Notes: generated from the sequence alone by a model not told the origin. 64,000 nucleotides of DNA from Onchocerca volvulus (GCA_000499405.2 HG738137.1:16901583-16965582); one strand, 5' to 3'. Positions 24,878 to 35,935 are shown, counted from the stretch's first letter. Translations and numbers: made by a program.

Positions 24878-25502
24878 GCAGAAAAGGAATCATATTTTAA
24901 GATATTGCTCTAAATTTATACTCTAAATCTAAGCAGTAAAGAATATGAAGATGAAAGAAATGCGAAAAATGATGAAATTTAAATTAAAATTTTTTCTTCC
25001 AATAATTTTTTGATTTTTCAAATTTAACAATTTTTTCTGTTTTCGTTTACTGCATCGTTGTCTAGTGATTCCGGTAATTTACTGGCTCAGTAAAAATAAT
25101 AAAACTTAAACTGAAACAATCTCTATTATACACCTTTCAAATATCATATATTTCTCTAGCAATTAATTTTACTTGCAACAGATTTTATACGGCCTCTTTA
25201 ATTCTCAAAATTGAACAGTCCGACGATCAATAATTCATAGGAAATTTTGAAAACAATAAGCAATGTTTTTATGACTGCATTTTTTGTGTTTGTATATAGG
25301 TGATTACATATTATTACATTTTTATACTGTTGATAGATCGAATCAAGTCTATTATACTATGTTAATAAACTCTTTATAAAAAAAATGAGAAATAAAAAGA
25401 TAAAATTTGAAATATTTTAGCAGTATTTTAATTTTATGATTTCGTTATTATATGAAAGAAATGTTGTAATTGTGAATGATGATTTCGTTCATAAGTAAAA
25501 TT

Positions 25503-25559
25503 TCAGTAGAATATCGATTTCATCCATGACATTGACATCGGCAACAGCAGCAACGATAT
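25503..25559 (-). CDS. Peptide gene copy 1, candidate exon 2
   Basis: A 57-base island that is nearly identical in all three copies while flanking DNA is not. Acceptor CTTTAG; stop TGA in the same place in each copy. All three frames are open for at least 12 codons, and one of the other frames reads RCCCCRCQCHG, so the frame is not certain. Confidence 0.5.
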   Translation of the reverse strand: MSLLLLPMSMSWMKSIFY

Positions 25560-26133
25560 CTAAAGTTTTTATCCTATCATATTAATCAATATATAAGTTG
25601 TTTTATCATTCTTAGCAATCCTTTTTTCTTAATATTTCTTCATCTTTTTTTCCTCTTTTTATCTTCTTATTTATCACTGCCAATATTGTTTTTATGATGG
25701 ATGTGCCCTAGCAAGAAATGGTGAATTTGATGCTACAATAATTTTTTAACTTTTAATCCTTTTAGCTTTCACAGTTTTAATAGAATTATTAGTTGAAATG
25801 GTGATGAAAAATTACCGTCTTTTGTCATTTTTCTGGATTTCTTCAAAAATAAAATTTTTTAATTGAATGAAAATATATGAAATATACGAAGAATAAACTC
25901 ACATGCAGCCACCACTTCCTTAACATTTCTTTCTGTGCTGTCGCTCCTCTGCACTTAACAATTAATACCTGACCACAGCCACAACAGCAACACCGTTTAA
26001 ACCGATGACCTCTGAGTGCGATTTGTTTCTCGGTAATATTTACGGGAACATTACTTCCAACTGAAGCTTCGATGGCAGCTATCATTATTGATAGCTCCAA
26101 TAACAACAATAATACAATACACTTGAATTTCAT
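25503..26133 (-). CDS. Secreted Cys-rich peptide precursor, copy 1 (two exons)
   Basis: Predicted small secreted precursor. Exon 1 (26133 down to 25903, 77 codons) has a hydrophobic signal sequence (residues about 5-20, VLLLLLELSIMIAAI), a pro-region with a possible glycosylation site NIT (32-34), and GHRFKR (42-47), a furin-type R-x-K-R site. The core CCCCGCGQ follows, then a tail ending KWWLH at a strong GTGAGT donor. A candidate exon 2 (25559 down to 25503) starts after TTTAG and adds ISLLLLPMSMSWMKSIFY in frame. If it is not spliced, the frame continues VSLFFVYFIYF and ends at 25843. Copies 2 and 3 keep this layout. Function unknown: an antimicrobial, cuticle or signalling peptide are all possible, and I recognise no named family. 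Confidence 0.6.
25903..26133 (-). CDS. Peptide gene copy 1, exon 1
   Basis: Start at ATG 26133, first residues MKFKCIVLLLLLELSIMIAA. Upstream on the minus strand is GATTCAGGACAA, a possible trans-splice acceptor about 36 bases before the ATG. The donor is CAT followed by GTGAGT. Confidence 0.65.
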
Positions 26134-28134
26134 TATCGTGAAATATTTGTAAAGTTGTCCTGAATCGTTATTTTTTCGTCGATCAATTTGCTAAATAGAA
26201 GGCAAAGAAATTATCATCATGTGGAATAATGGATATCATTATCAGTGTTAATCATGTCAATCCACATGGGAAAATCCATTTTTTTCAAGGGATTTGAATA
26301 TTTTCTAATTGGTGAAAATGTCACTATCACTGGTAGATATACTTAGGAGGAAATTAATTTAATAACAAAAGTTTGTAGGATCAAATGAAATAAAAAAAAA
26401 AACTTTATTTACATTATCTTCTATGCAAGTGCAAAATTAAGAAAGTAATCAATTCGCTATGCATTATAGAAAGGAAAATAAGCATTTATTAACGAATCGA
26501 AAAGTGAAGTATAGCGTACAAATGTATACGTTGAAATATTAACATATGTATTGCTTATATAGAATATATCGATATTTCTGATCACAACATATTGACTTAT
26601 TGATTGAATTACTTCAGCAAAATGATCATTAAAACTTAAAATTTCAGTTCGTTAATATCGGAAAAGATATTATTGATTCATATTAACATAATTCCTATTT
26701 AACATTTATTGTTACATACATCTATAGAATGAAGTAAAAATGAAAAGCATCACGAAAGACTATTTTACAAAATTTTTGGATCTTCCTAATTCCTCTTTTG
26801 GCATCTAACAAAGTGATTTTTTTTCGATTTATATATTTTAAGAAGAAATTTTGCTTAAGAAACTAAATTATAAAAATTTCGCAGAAACTTCCGAACAAAT
26901 AACAATTGAATGTAAAACAACTAAACTATCATATCGAAAATCTTGTAAGAACTTGGAAATGCGGATTCTTTTCATGAACAATATTATCGATTAGACGAAT
27001 ATTTAAATAAAATTTGAAAAACTTTATGTTTTCAAATAATTTCTTGAAAAAAACTCAAAATCGAAGTTGTAGATATTAGGTCTCGCATAAATGAGATAGC
27101 ATAAGCATGAAGCATTGTATTGAAACTAGTTCTTGATTATATGTCCTAGGAAATTCCTTTGTCAAACCTGGTATGATAAATTTTATAATGAGCTGATATC
27201 AGCTGAATATAATGAGCACTAACCAGTACAGTGATGAGTATTCCAGTCTGATTACTTTAAATATTAAATTTATACTTCAACTTTACCATGAAAATGTTGC
27301 GCCCAAACCTGTTTTATTCCAATAAGATTATGGATGGGCTTTGAAAAATGTTTGCATCTTTGTTTGGTTCCACGCTTTGTTATGATGGTCTTTTTAAAAG
27401 GTATGTTTTCTTCAATTGCCTTTTTAAATGTATAAATGAACAAAAAAAATTCTCTATTAATTTCGTAAGCACGAAAGAAGTAAGTGAAATGAGGATGAAA
27501 AGTGCAATTTTTTCTTTTTTTGTTTTTGGAATGAATTAATTAAAGTTCATTTAATTCAAATCTTACAGAGTATGTATTAGATGTCAATGATAAATTAATA
27601 ATGAAAGAATTTTCTGCGTCATTTCAAAAGGTTGATTGGATGATTTATTGGTTAGATGGTTCTTGACACTAGTTTAATCAAAGTTACAGTTTCATTATTC
27701 AAAAAACGAAGGAAGAAAAAACCTTATTTTCTGGTGAAACCAAACATGAGAAGAAAATGCAGTCATGGAAGCATTTTAAAAAAATGATGACATTAAAAAT
27801 TGCCAGAATTCTCTCTTTTCAGTAAACATTGCATGGCAACTTTAAACTTCCTTTTTTTCAGTTATAATATTTTAAATTCGCTTTTTCACGCTTGTATCTG
27901 CATCACTTGTATAATCGTGTATCACTGTATTATTTCGATAATCCATACATTAACAAAAAAAAAAATCAATTATTTAATCATCCACTGGTTACTAAAGACT
28001 TTAAATTAAGGATAGAAATAAACTGAGATCAACAAGAAAAAAAAATACTAATTACTAATGAGCTATTAATCAAGTTATTAATCAATAATTTTTTTTCGAA
28101 GCAGCATATAATATCCTCAGAATTTGCAGAAATA
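26134..28134. other. Copy 1 sequence upstream of the peptide gene
   Basis: Matched by copies 2 and 3 over most of its length (for example GTTGCGCCCAAACCTGTTTT near 27298 and the segment around 27800). No gene recognised; small open frames such as 27800-28009 are shared by copies 1 and 2 but have no known motif. Confidence 0.55.
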
Positions 28135-28395
28135 TCATATTGTGAACATTTTTATTCGATTAATCAAATCCTTTTGTTGTGAAAATGTGTTTGCGGGATT
28201 TGATTTTGATGGATTTGGATTTATTTTGCAGAACTTTGCGGGACAATCATTGGTTTTAGTATTTTCAATATATATTGATAGAACTAAATTTTGATTAGGA
28301 ACAATCAGTGATCCAAGTTGAACAGTTAGACTGGTTGGTCGTGTATCAAGCAGAATTGCAATTGTACTGAACTTTTTTGGTGAATTGTAATTCAT
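28135..28395 (-). CDS. Unassigned ORF in copy 1, doubtful
   Basis: 86 codons, with TVQLGSLIVPNQNLVLSIYI in the middle and NPNPSKSNPANTFSQQ near the end. Copy 2 (about 44460-44690) keeps the first segment as VQLGALIAPDQNLVLSIY but is then frameshifted. The pattern of conservation could mean a decayed coding exon. No family recognised. Confidence 0.25.
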   Translation of the reverse strand: MNYNSPKKFSTIAILLDTRPTSLTVQLGSLIVPNQNLVLSIYIENTKTNDCPAKFCKINPNPSKSNPANTFSQQKDLINRIKMFTI

Positions 28396-29290
28396 ATAAA
28401 AGTGATTTATATTGGGAGTATTTTAACAGTCCAATAAGATAGCTACGAAAGAAGATGTTTTGAGAGATCAATGTTGTAATGCAGTATGAGAAAGGATTGA
28501 TAAGAAAAAACTGATCTGGTGAAAAACAGATAGAAGAATTGGTAAAAAAAAAAAAAAAAAAATGGGAAAAAAAAAAAAAAAAAAAAAATGAGTGTTTAAT
28601 GAGAATTTGCTAAATTCATTGTATATAATAACACTTTTTTTATGTTGCAAATTATTTTCGATATTTTCAAATATTTGTAAATATAATTCCCAGTTAGTTA
28701 TAATTTCGAATTTCGTGCCTTTCGCGATATTCCGAAGAAGGGAGATTGAAAAATTTTTGAAAGAAGTACGATGCGGTCATAGCAAAGAGCACTTTGTTCG
28801 TTACAGGAATTCTGAACTTCGATTATCTTCGAAGGAAATTTTTTTATACTATAGGGGTTTCCCAACGATTTGGTTTGTCAAATCATAAGATACGATAAAT
28901 GGACCAAATGGCTTCAATTTATAGTTTGATGACAATCAAGTCAATAAATTCAATGAATATATGACTATTGTATATATCACGTTTGATATATAATTGTTGT
29001 ATTAATGCTTGAACAAATTAAAAAAAATTGACACATTCCATATTGTGATTGAAATGGAGGAGAACAAATCATGCTGGTATAGATCTAAAAATCAATTGTA
29101 GTACTTCAGGAAAAAATTCGTCTTTTCGGAGGATGATATCATTTTAACGATGTTGGTGAAAAGATTCCAGTGTCGAGAAGTCAGCTAATTTGCGGCATGT
29201 GCTTGTTTTCAAAGATTCATATAATTTCATTATTGCGATGTTATTTTATTACTGTCGTAATATTTCCATATGTATCGATCGTTATTCGTA

Positions 29291-29578
29291 TTAATTCTTC
29301 CAATGCAGTAATTTTTTACTGCGTTTTTGTATCTTCTTCAATGTGAATAAGATTCCATATCCGTTGGTCTTATGAAAATACGAGAAATAAGGACATTTCC
29401 ATCTTTGAAAGGTCCTGTCATGATTGTTGCTTCTATGACATTGCTCATTAATTTTTTTTACTGCAAGCCTTGTGCTGTTGCCAAGTTTTGACCGGTTGAT
29501 ATTTCGCGGCATGATAATTGGCACAACATTTTCAATTATAACACATGCAGTGGCGTTTTCGGCGAATCGAGTAAGCAA
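29291..29578 (-). pseudogene. Helitron Pif1-type helicase fragment, copy 1
   Basis: The frame reads NVVPIIMPRNINRSKLGNST then RLAVKKINEQ. This corresponds to the GVPIMLLRN...LCNGTRL...V segment near the C-terminus of Helitron helicases, a part of superfamily 1 Pif1-like enzymes; the downstream part has shifted frame. A diverged relative lies at 34560-34770, and an almost identical copy at 45564-45851. Only this short piece survives, so it is a dead remnant. Confidence 0.65.
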
Positions 29579-29659
29579 AAAATTTAATCGTTCAACACGA
29601 AAAAAAAGTTTTGAAGAAAAAGGAAGTGGCGTTGGCGGTCGGAATAATAATAAGTGAAG

Positions 29660-30815
29660 TAAATCGATTACAAAATAAATGGAAAATTTTGTATTATGAC
29701 AAATTAAAAACTGAGTAAGAATAACTATTTATTCTACGTTAATTTTTGGTTGAAGCTATATATTATATAAAGTAATTGCGTGAAGTAAAAAATTATTTCG
29801 TTAGTAATTTAAAAATATTTTATTTTTTAAAAGCTTTCAACCGCACCATAATTTCTTTTTTCTTCTTTTTTTTTTTCTCGCCAATATTTCTGCTTAAACG
29901 ATAATAATAAGCTTAAAGCCATTTGTATATTATCGTAATATCTACTGATATAGAAAATTAAATGATTAGGTTTTGGTAATTTCAATCAAATTAATTATAT
30001 GCTTGTTGATTGTCTAGCGATCGAACAAATTAAAATTATATTACGACTCGTATTGAAGAATTTTACTGAAATCTCTCAGATATTAATAACCTATATAACT
30101 ATTTTCTGCAGCATTGAAGATTAGATATTCGAACGATTCCGTTTTGTTGCATGAGAGTTAGTGGTATATTCTACTTTTCATATTTTTCAAAGAAAGTGAA
30201 AAGTAATGCCAAAATCCAGGCTCCGATTATCAGAAGTAGACGAACTTACTTATGAAATAGCTTTGAAACACAGCCGTTAGAAATATGTCCGTTATCAGGA
30301 CGATAAGAAAGAAGAGAAATATTGAACTCATACGATTCTTCCCAAACTTAGTTTAAGTATCAAAATTAATAATATCAATTCCAAGGGCAAGATTATGGAT
30401 ACGGTACAACAAGTCAAGTGAATTGAATTCAATATTAAAGATTTTGGATAGAAAACGCTAAAAGCTATTAGGTTTGCCGCTTTTAAGTAGACGAATTCTT
30501 TTATAAATCCTATAAATTTTAATTTGTAATCATAATTGACTTGTATTTTAATTTTTTAAACTTGATAAAATTATTTGTTTTAAAAACTTTGATTAATATG
30601 TGTGATTTTTTTATCTACCCGATTTTCAAATGCAAATCAGAACGATAAAATTTTCATGGAGAAGTCATAGATTGGCAAAAATATTTGCAAGCAAGATAAT
30701 TTCACAGATTATCAAAAATTGTCGAATAATTAAAATTTGTTTAAAAATTTTTAAATTAATATAAAACCAAATTTGAAGTTTAATTTCTATTGGCATGTGT
30801 TGATTGTTATTTTCA
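29660..30815. other. Copy 1 sequence, no gene recognised
   Basis: Shared with copy 2 (45930-47076). The frame around 30200-30500 (LRLSEVDELTYEIALKHSR) is broken by several stops in both copies and could not be assigned. Confidence 0.5.
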
Positions 30816-31019
30816 GGTAATAAACTTAATAGGCCGATTATAAGGCAGGGTATCGGTCAACTAATTAAGAAATTGGAGGGAAAATGAAATATTGATGAAA
30901 ATAAAATCTCTCCGCATGTAGTTAGGCATTCTTTTGCTACTCATTTACTGGATAATGGAGCAAGCATCGTACTGATACAAGGAATTCTTGGTCATACTGA
31001 CCTTTTTACAACACAAATA
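30816..31019 (+). pseudogene. xerD: XerD/XerC tyrosine recombinase C-terminal fragment, bacterial (probably Wolbachia), copy 1
   Basis: XerC/XerD recombinases resolve chromosome dimers in bacteria. The frame reads GNKLNRPIIRQGIGQLIKKL, one TGA stop after EGK, then [20 protein letters not shown] followed by [18 protein letters not shown] and [23 protein letters not shown] is the HxxR box with the style seen in Rickettsiales XerC/D, and GHTD is the second His box. Similarity ends immediately before the catalytic Tyr, so the piece lacks the nucleophile and cannot act. It has no intron and lies within repeated host DNA, so it is an integrated fragment. The specific donor is inferred, not shown. 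Confidence 0.8.
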
Positions 31020-31733
31020 CAACAGATAAATTTTGCATAAAAAATTGACACTTACTTAATGATAATAATTAGTGCGATGTCATTCTCTAAGATTCCACTA
31101 ATCTCTAAAAATTTAACTAATAACCTTAATTATACTAACTTATCCAATATTTGCCTAAAAAACATATTTATTTTAGTAGGAATTAAGAATGCTTCTTATT
31201 GAAATAGGATAAATAGAACTTGTCAATACACGAAATTTCTTCCTTTAATAAAATCGAAAAATCCATCACATATCCAAATATCTGTGATGCTTGAAGTTGC
31301 TAGTCTAAATTTTTCGAAATTTTTCAATTGATCTAAAAATTGATGGGAAATTTATATGATTTCATCATTCGTTTCATGATCGCGGAAAACATGAACGATA
31401 AAAATGGACAAAAAATAAAATTGACGAAATTAGTAGTCTTTCCTTATAAATCGATAATTCGGGCATTTTCCAAGCATCTCATCTATAAAATTAAATTTTC
31501 TTTATTATTCGTAAATTTTATTTTAATTTGCAAATTTCTCAAGACTTAATTAATATTTCATCAATTATTAAAATGATTCAATTTTGCTTTATATAATTTT
31601 TTTTTTTTTTTTTTTGGTAAAATTTGAATTAACTTATCCGATTAGAAATTCTTCAATTATGCGAATTCGATTTGTTTGAAATTATCATTTTTTTTTTTTT
31701 TTTTTTTTTAGTTTAATACTAAACAGAATTTAC
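31020..31733. other. Copy 1 sequence after the xerD fragment
   Basis: Shared with copy 2 (47281-48034, which differs by short indels and an extra block near 47850-47920). The frame at 31340-31549 has no recognised motif. It could be host DNA or non-coding bacterial DNA. Confidence 0.5.
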
Positions 31734-32156
31734 GATTAACCGATGAAACATTTTTAACAAGTTTTGTGGAAAAACATTCATTAATCGTAGTGATGACGAA
31801 TAAAACTTGATATTATTGTTCAAATTTGGAATTTGCGACTTGCTTCTGACCGAAATGTACATTCAGGTAACAAAAGAACTTATGTTATAAATTAAATTGA
31901 AATTCATATTCCGTTTGCAATGTAAAAGAAAAAAAAATGCTTGAAAATATGATTCAACAAAACTTTTATAGTAGATTTAACCACTGCTTTTGAATAATCA
32001 AAGTTTCACTTTTTTTTTTTAAAGCATTGGCCATAAAACACTTTACGATGGAATCGTAAACGTCCAAAAAAATCCCAAAAATTGTCACTTATTACACCAT
32101 TAATTAATCAAGCTATGTGTTTATGCATAGTGATAAAATAAGAGCCATCTTTCAGA

Positions 32157-32224
32157 AATTTTAGAGTAGTGCCAACTGGAACAGGAATTTGTCACCAAGT
32201 GAACATCGAGTATTTGGCACATGT
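32157..32224 (+). pseudogene. acnA: Aconitase fragment A, bacterial (probably Wolbachia)
   Basis: Reads RNFRVVPTGTGICHQVNIEY then LAHV. VVPxGTGICHQVNxEYLA is a strongly conserved segment of AcnA-type aconitase (citrate-isocitrate isomerase of the TCA cycle). Similarity stops at 32224, and the next part of the protein resumes near 32813. A fragment of this length cannot be functional. Confidence 0.8.
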
Positions 32225-32812
32225 CGCCGATCTTCTTAATCGTGACAATAATAAGAGTTCTTGTTTTATCGTTCTTGTTTTATCGTGTTGTTATCGAATG
32301 TATGGCGGTATCTCAAACTTGGGTAATCAAACCTTTTATTACAGAAATTAAGATAACATACGAAAATTACAATCAATTATATCAACATAACAATTTAAAT
32401 GACGATTCGTTAACATAAGAAAGGAGGATAAAGATATCATTAAGAAGAAACCAAATAAAAAAACCCAGACGGTGGAACCAACCGTCTCCTTGTTCGCTTC
32501 CTTTAAAAAAATGATGCACAAAGGCATCTTTGTAACATGAAAATCTTTTCTTTGTTAGCGCTTGAGATAGCGCTTTTATGGTATAATTTAGAACAGAATG
32601 AAACAAAGGTTAAGGCGTTTAACACAATCATAAAACAAGCTTAAGCAACTTAACAAAGCCATAAAACTATGCCATTTAATTTGAAACAAAGAGATAAATT
32701 TTTTACAACCATCAACGGTTACAATTTGCTTCTTTTAAAACAAAGAAATCACTTTTGTATGATCTTTCTCGCTTCTTTCAGCGACAGCACAAGTTGTGTG
32801 TAGCAAAACTGG
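32225..32812. other. Sequence separating the two aconitase fragments
   Basis: About 590 bases with no host-like gene. It contains a perfect 7-bp stem (AGACGGT/ACCGTCT, 32463-32490), an AGCGCTTGAGATAGCGCTT palindrome (32557-32580), and a minus-strand frame 32382-32606 (74 codons, with FSCYKDAFVHHFFKGSEQGD). These features look bacterial, possibly a Wolbachia intergenic repeat, but that is a guess. Confidence 0.4.
32464..32487 (-). terminator. Possible intrinsic terminator hairpin within bacterial-derived DNA
   Basis: Read on the minus strand, AGACGGTTGGTTCCACCGTC makes a 7-bp stem with a short loop and is followed by TGGGTTTTTTTA, which fits a Rho-independent terminator. If so, it is a relic from the bacterial donor. 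Confidence 0.35.
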
Positions 32813-33185
32813 GGTTATGACCTTTTTGCTGAAACTGTAGTCGGCACAAATAGCCACACTACTATAGTTAATAGTTTATCATTTCTTGGTTGGGGTGTTG
32901 GTGGAATAGAAGTTGAATCTGTGATACTTGATCAACCAGTTAGCATGGTGATCCCAGAGGTAATAGGATTAAATTAATTAGAAAATTCTCAGAAGGAGTA
33001 ACTGTAACTGATCTAGTACTGACAATTGCAAATATCTTGAGAAGAAAAGGTGTTGTTGGTAAATTTGTAGAATTTTATGGTAGTGGGTGTGATCATTTAT
33101 CTGTAGAAGATAGAGTAACCATAACTAATATAGCTCCAGAGTATGGTGCAACTTGTGGTTTTTTTCCCAATTGATCCAAAAATTG
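32813..33185 (+). pseudogene. acnA: Aconitase fragment B, bacterial (probably Wolbachia)
   Basis: Reads [40 protein letters not shown] and [13 protein letters not shown] one-base loss near 32968 then shifts the frame, which continues [39 protein letters not shown] and [13 protein letters not shown] further extra T (a run of seven near 33160) shifts it again. All these blocks match AcnA-type aconitase, with GTNSHTT replacing the usual GTDSHTT. The two frameshifts, the missing ends and the interruption before it make this a pseudogene. The cluster-binding cysteine region is absent. Confidence 0.87.
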
Positions 33186-33502
33186 TCTATTGTCTATTTG
33201 AATTTCCATTTGTTTGATCAAATTTTCTTCTTGTTGATCTATTTCTTTCTTTCTAGAGTCATCCTTTGGCTGATCAGCAATTTTGGATTAGAGTTTATAA
33301 CGTTTTCGTTTGAGAATTTTTTGATTCCTTCATCGATGATAATATCACCATTTATCACATAAGCCTCGGTGAAATTATAATTTGACTTCATAATCATTCT
33401 ATTTTCTTTAAAGATGAGTGAGGTCTAGAATTCATCTATAATGAAATTTTCGCATTAAATTCTCCAATCCTTTTATAAAGGCATCGTGTTATTGTTTCTT
33501 TC

Positions 33503-33817
33503 TCAATCCACAAAATGATGTTTGTAACACATTTCCAGTCTTGCATGCTGCAGTGCGTAACATTCAAGATCTAATAGTAATCTCTTACTGTCGTAAAGGA
33601 ATATCTCACCTCTAATGAGCATAAGCATGAAAATCATGGTTGATTGGCATCTGGTTTTTAACCAGCCATATGAGTACTGCATGCCCTGATTTGTTATCCA
33701 TTTATTTGATGAGACTTGTTTTAACCTTATTCCGTTTAGTTCCCCTCGATCATCTAAATTCCTACATGAATAAAATGATATAGCTGAAGTTGTAGTTTGA
33801 TCAAATACCACAGACAA
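33503..33817 (-). CDS. Unassigned 104-codon ORF, doubtful
   Basis: Starts MSVVFDQTTTSAISFYSCRN and contains GWLKTRCQSTMIFMLMLIRG. It crosses the right edge of the copy-1-specific segment (about 33725), so its first part is also present in copy 2, but without the rest. No family recognised; probably a chance frame. Confidence 0.2.
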   Translation of the reverse strand: MSVVFDQTTTSAISFYSCRNLDDRGELNGIRLKQVSSNKWITNQGMQYSYGWLKTRCQSTMIFMLMLIRGEIFLYDSKRLLLDLECYALQHARLEMCYKHHFVD

Positions 33818-34339
33818 TGATAATCTGAGAAGGGATTTAGTGGATACAATTCGATTGATGTCACTGCATTTGATTGCAGATATCCATGAGTTCGAGTGGT
33901 GACTATAACTTTAATCATCGTGAATATAGATTTTATTAAAATTTCATTTTTGTGGCATATTGAAAGGAATATCTGGTATTTATTTAAATTCTTTCATTGC
34001 TGTAGATTGAATTGATGCTATAACAACCACGGAATCACAATTAAATTATTCGTTATCAAGTTAACCATACAGTTAATTCGCATCAGATTCAAAAACTCCT
34101 CAACTCATCTATTTGATTTCCTGTCTAAAAGGAAAATTATCACGACCAGTAAGAACCATAACATTGAATTCAGAAAATTTCGATCTAATAAGACAAGTTT
34201 TAATCAATAAAGAAGTCGTTATATAAAGAATTCAATTCCATTTTGTCAAATGTATCTAATATATAATATGTTAAATTTCTAATATGTTTAATTTCATATC
34301 TAATATGTTTAATTTTACAATGCTTGTGGGCATACAGTA

Positions 34340-35935
34340 TTTGTTGTCCATTGTCTGTGTAGATTATAGATTGTCTGATTCGCCGACTTTAGAACACGCA
34401 ACATATAATTTTCCATGTGAGAAACAATCTATCTCTAATCTAAGCCGCACAATTCTAAAAATTGGATTTGAGTTTTATTGATGGTGATTGCAAATGTCAA
34501 TCGAATTGGGAATCAAAATCTTTTGAATTGATATGATATTCCGTTGAAACAAAAAATGCGAGAAATGAGAACATCTTCACCTTTGAAAGATTTTATCAAG
34601 TTTTTTGTTTCTACGATATTGTTCTCTAATTTCTTTTTTACTGCAAAACGTGCCGTTCAAAATTTTGGCTGGTTGATTTCGCAATATGATAATTGGCACA
34701 CCGATTTTTAACTGCAGTGCAGTGGCTTTCCCGGCAGATCAAGTGAATTCAAAAATTTTGTTGGATAATTAACTGCTTTATCTCCACAACAGTGTCGACG
34801 GATTTCTATGTGACTGACAGAATAATATTGTTAAGTTCATCGATGCCTTTGTTCTTGGCCTCAAGAATAGCTCGTTCACCAATCCTGATTCTTATAACTG
34901 GTTCACATTTTTGGAAAACTTAAATTGAATATTGGAAAACGCCAATTATGATTCTTATAATTGGCTTGGAAATTGAGAAACTTAAATTCAACCAGTTTTT
35001 GTTTTGACGTCAATATATTGAAATTCATCCTGAGGCTAGATCAACCGGCAACTTTTTGTTCTCAGTTTCCAGCAATTAATGTGAGAATATCTCAGCTAAT
35101 AAATCCTTTGCAACTGGATACGTATATTAGTAGTTAATTTTAAAATCTTATATTTATCGCCACAAAGTATTTCAGGCAGGCATTACTTTTGTCCACTGGT
35201 TCGATGGTGGAATTACAGGTAATGTTTGCCTGAAATCTCTTGCAAGCAATATTAATGTTTCCACGAAAATTTTTTCAATGATCGATCAAGAACCTCGAGC
35301 GATTTTTTTTTTCTTGCGTCACTGCACATTCATCGCAGGTCTCAAATATAAGTTTACATTTCTGCAATACTTTGCAGTAATGTAAACTACCATGCCGGAT
35401 GTTTTGGAAATGTTGCACATGGAAGTTTCAATGAATTGCATGTTCAATAGCAATTTCAAAGTGGAATGACCAGATTTTTTACATGGTGGCAATGCTGCAG
35501 GCTATTCGGACCATGCAAAAGATTAGTGGCACAGTCTTTTTAGGATCTATTGTTGCTAGTATTAATCTAATTAGGAATGTTTTCCAAGTTCTTCCTGGCA
35601 TATCTAGGAAGAAGATTAATTCAAATCCGTTATTGACAATTCGCATTATTTGATTGTAAACCTTGATTGCACATATGGTAAACGATTATCCTTGTTGTAA
35701 TTTTGTTCACAACGCAATTCTACATCGAATAAGCAGCAGCAAATTTTGACTGTGCATCCTCAAATCTGGTTGCGCTTAGCTCTGTTGTTTTCTCGACGTA
35801 TTTGAACGATTTTTAATCTTCTTTGCTCATTCGTTGATTCCCATTCTTTCTCAGTTTGATTTGCAATTAATATTCGCAATTCTTCCGTTGTGCGTGTACG
35901 ATGACCTAAGTTTGATCGTCTGGCGAGGCATTATT
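34340..35935 (-). pseudogene. Internally deleted Helitron replicase/helicase
   Basis: Minus-strand order is N-terminus to C-terminus. At 35930-35765 it reads ARRSNLGHRTRTTEELRILI and ANQTEKEWESTNEQRRLKIV, the basic Helitron N-terminal pattern. At 34770-34560 is the GVPII...RN helicase segment. At 34495-34367 it reads AITINKTQIQFLELCGLD and CFSHGKLYVACSKVGESDNL, the last motifs of Pif1-type Helitron helicases (FAMTINKxQGQ; CFSHGQLYVACSRV). Full proteins of this class are far longer, so most of the Rep and helicase body is gone, and stops and frameshifts occur throughout. Confidence 0.75.

Larger units (their letters stand above)
31734..33725. other. Copy 1-specific 2-kb segment containing bacterial DNA
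   Basis: Copy 2 joins the sequences on each side directly: AATACTAAACATAATTTAC is followed at once by TTATTCCATTTAGTTCCCC near 48035. In copy 1 the same two flanks are 2 kb apart. The segment holds two aconitase fragments and a possible bacterial hairpin. Either it inserted in copy 1 after duplication or copy 2 lost it. Confidence 0.8.

Noticed and set aside
29472..29657. 61-codon plus-strand frame conserved in copy 2
   Set aside because: Antisense to the Helitron helicase fragment; its conservation follows from recent duplication.
32420..32430. AGGAGG sequence resembling a bacterial ribosome binding site
   Set aside because: It precedes no suitable ATG at the right spacing; could be chance even within bacterial-derived DNA.
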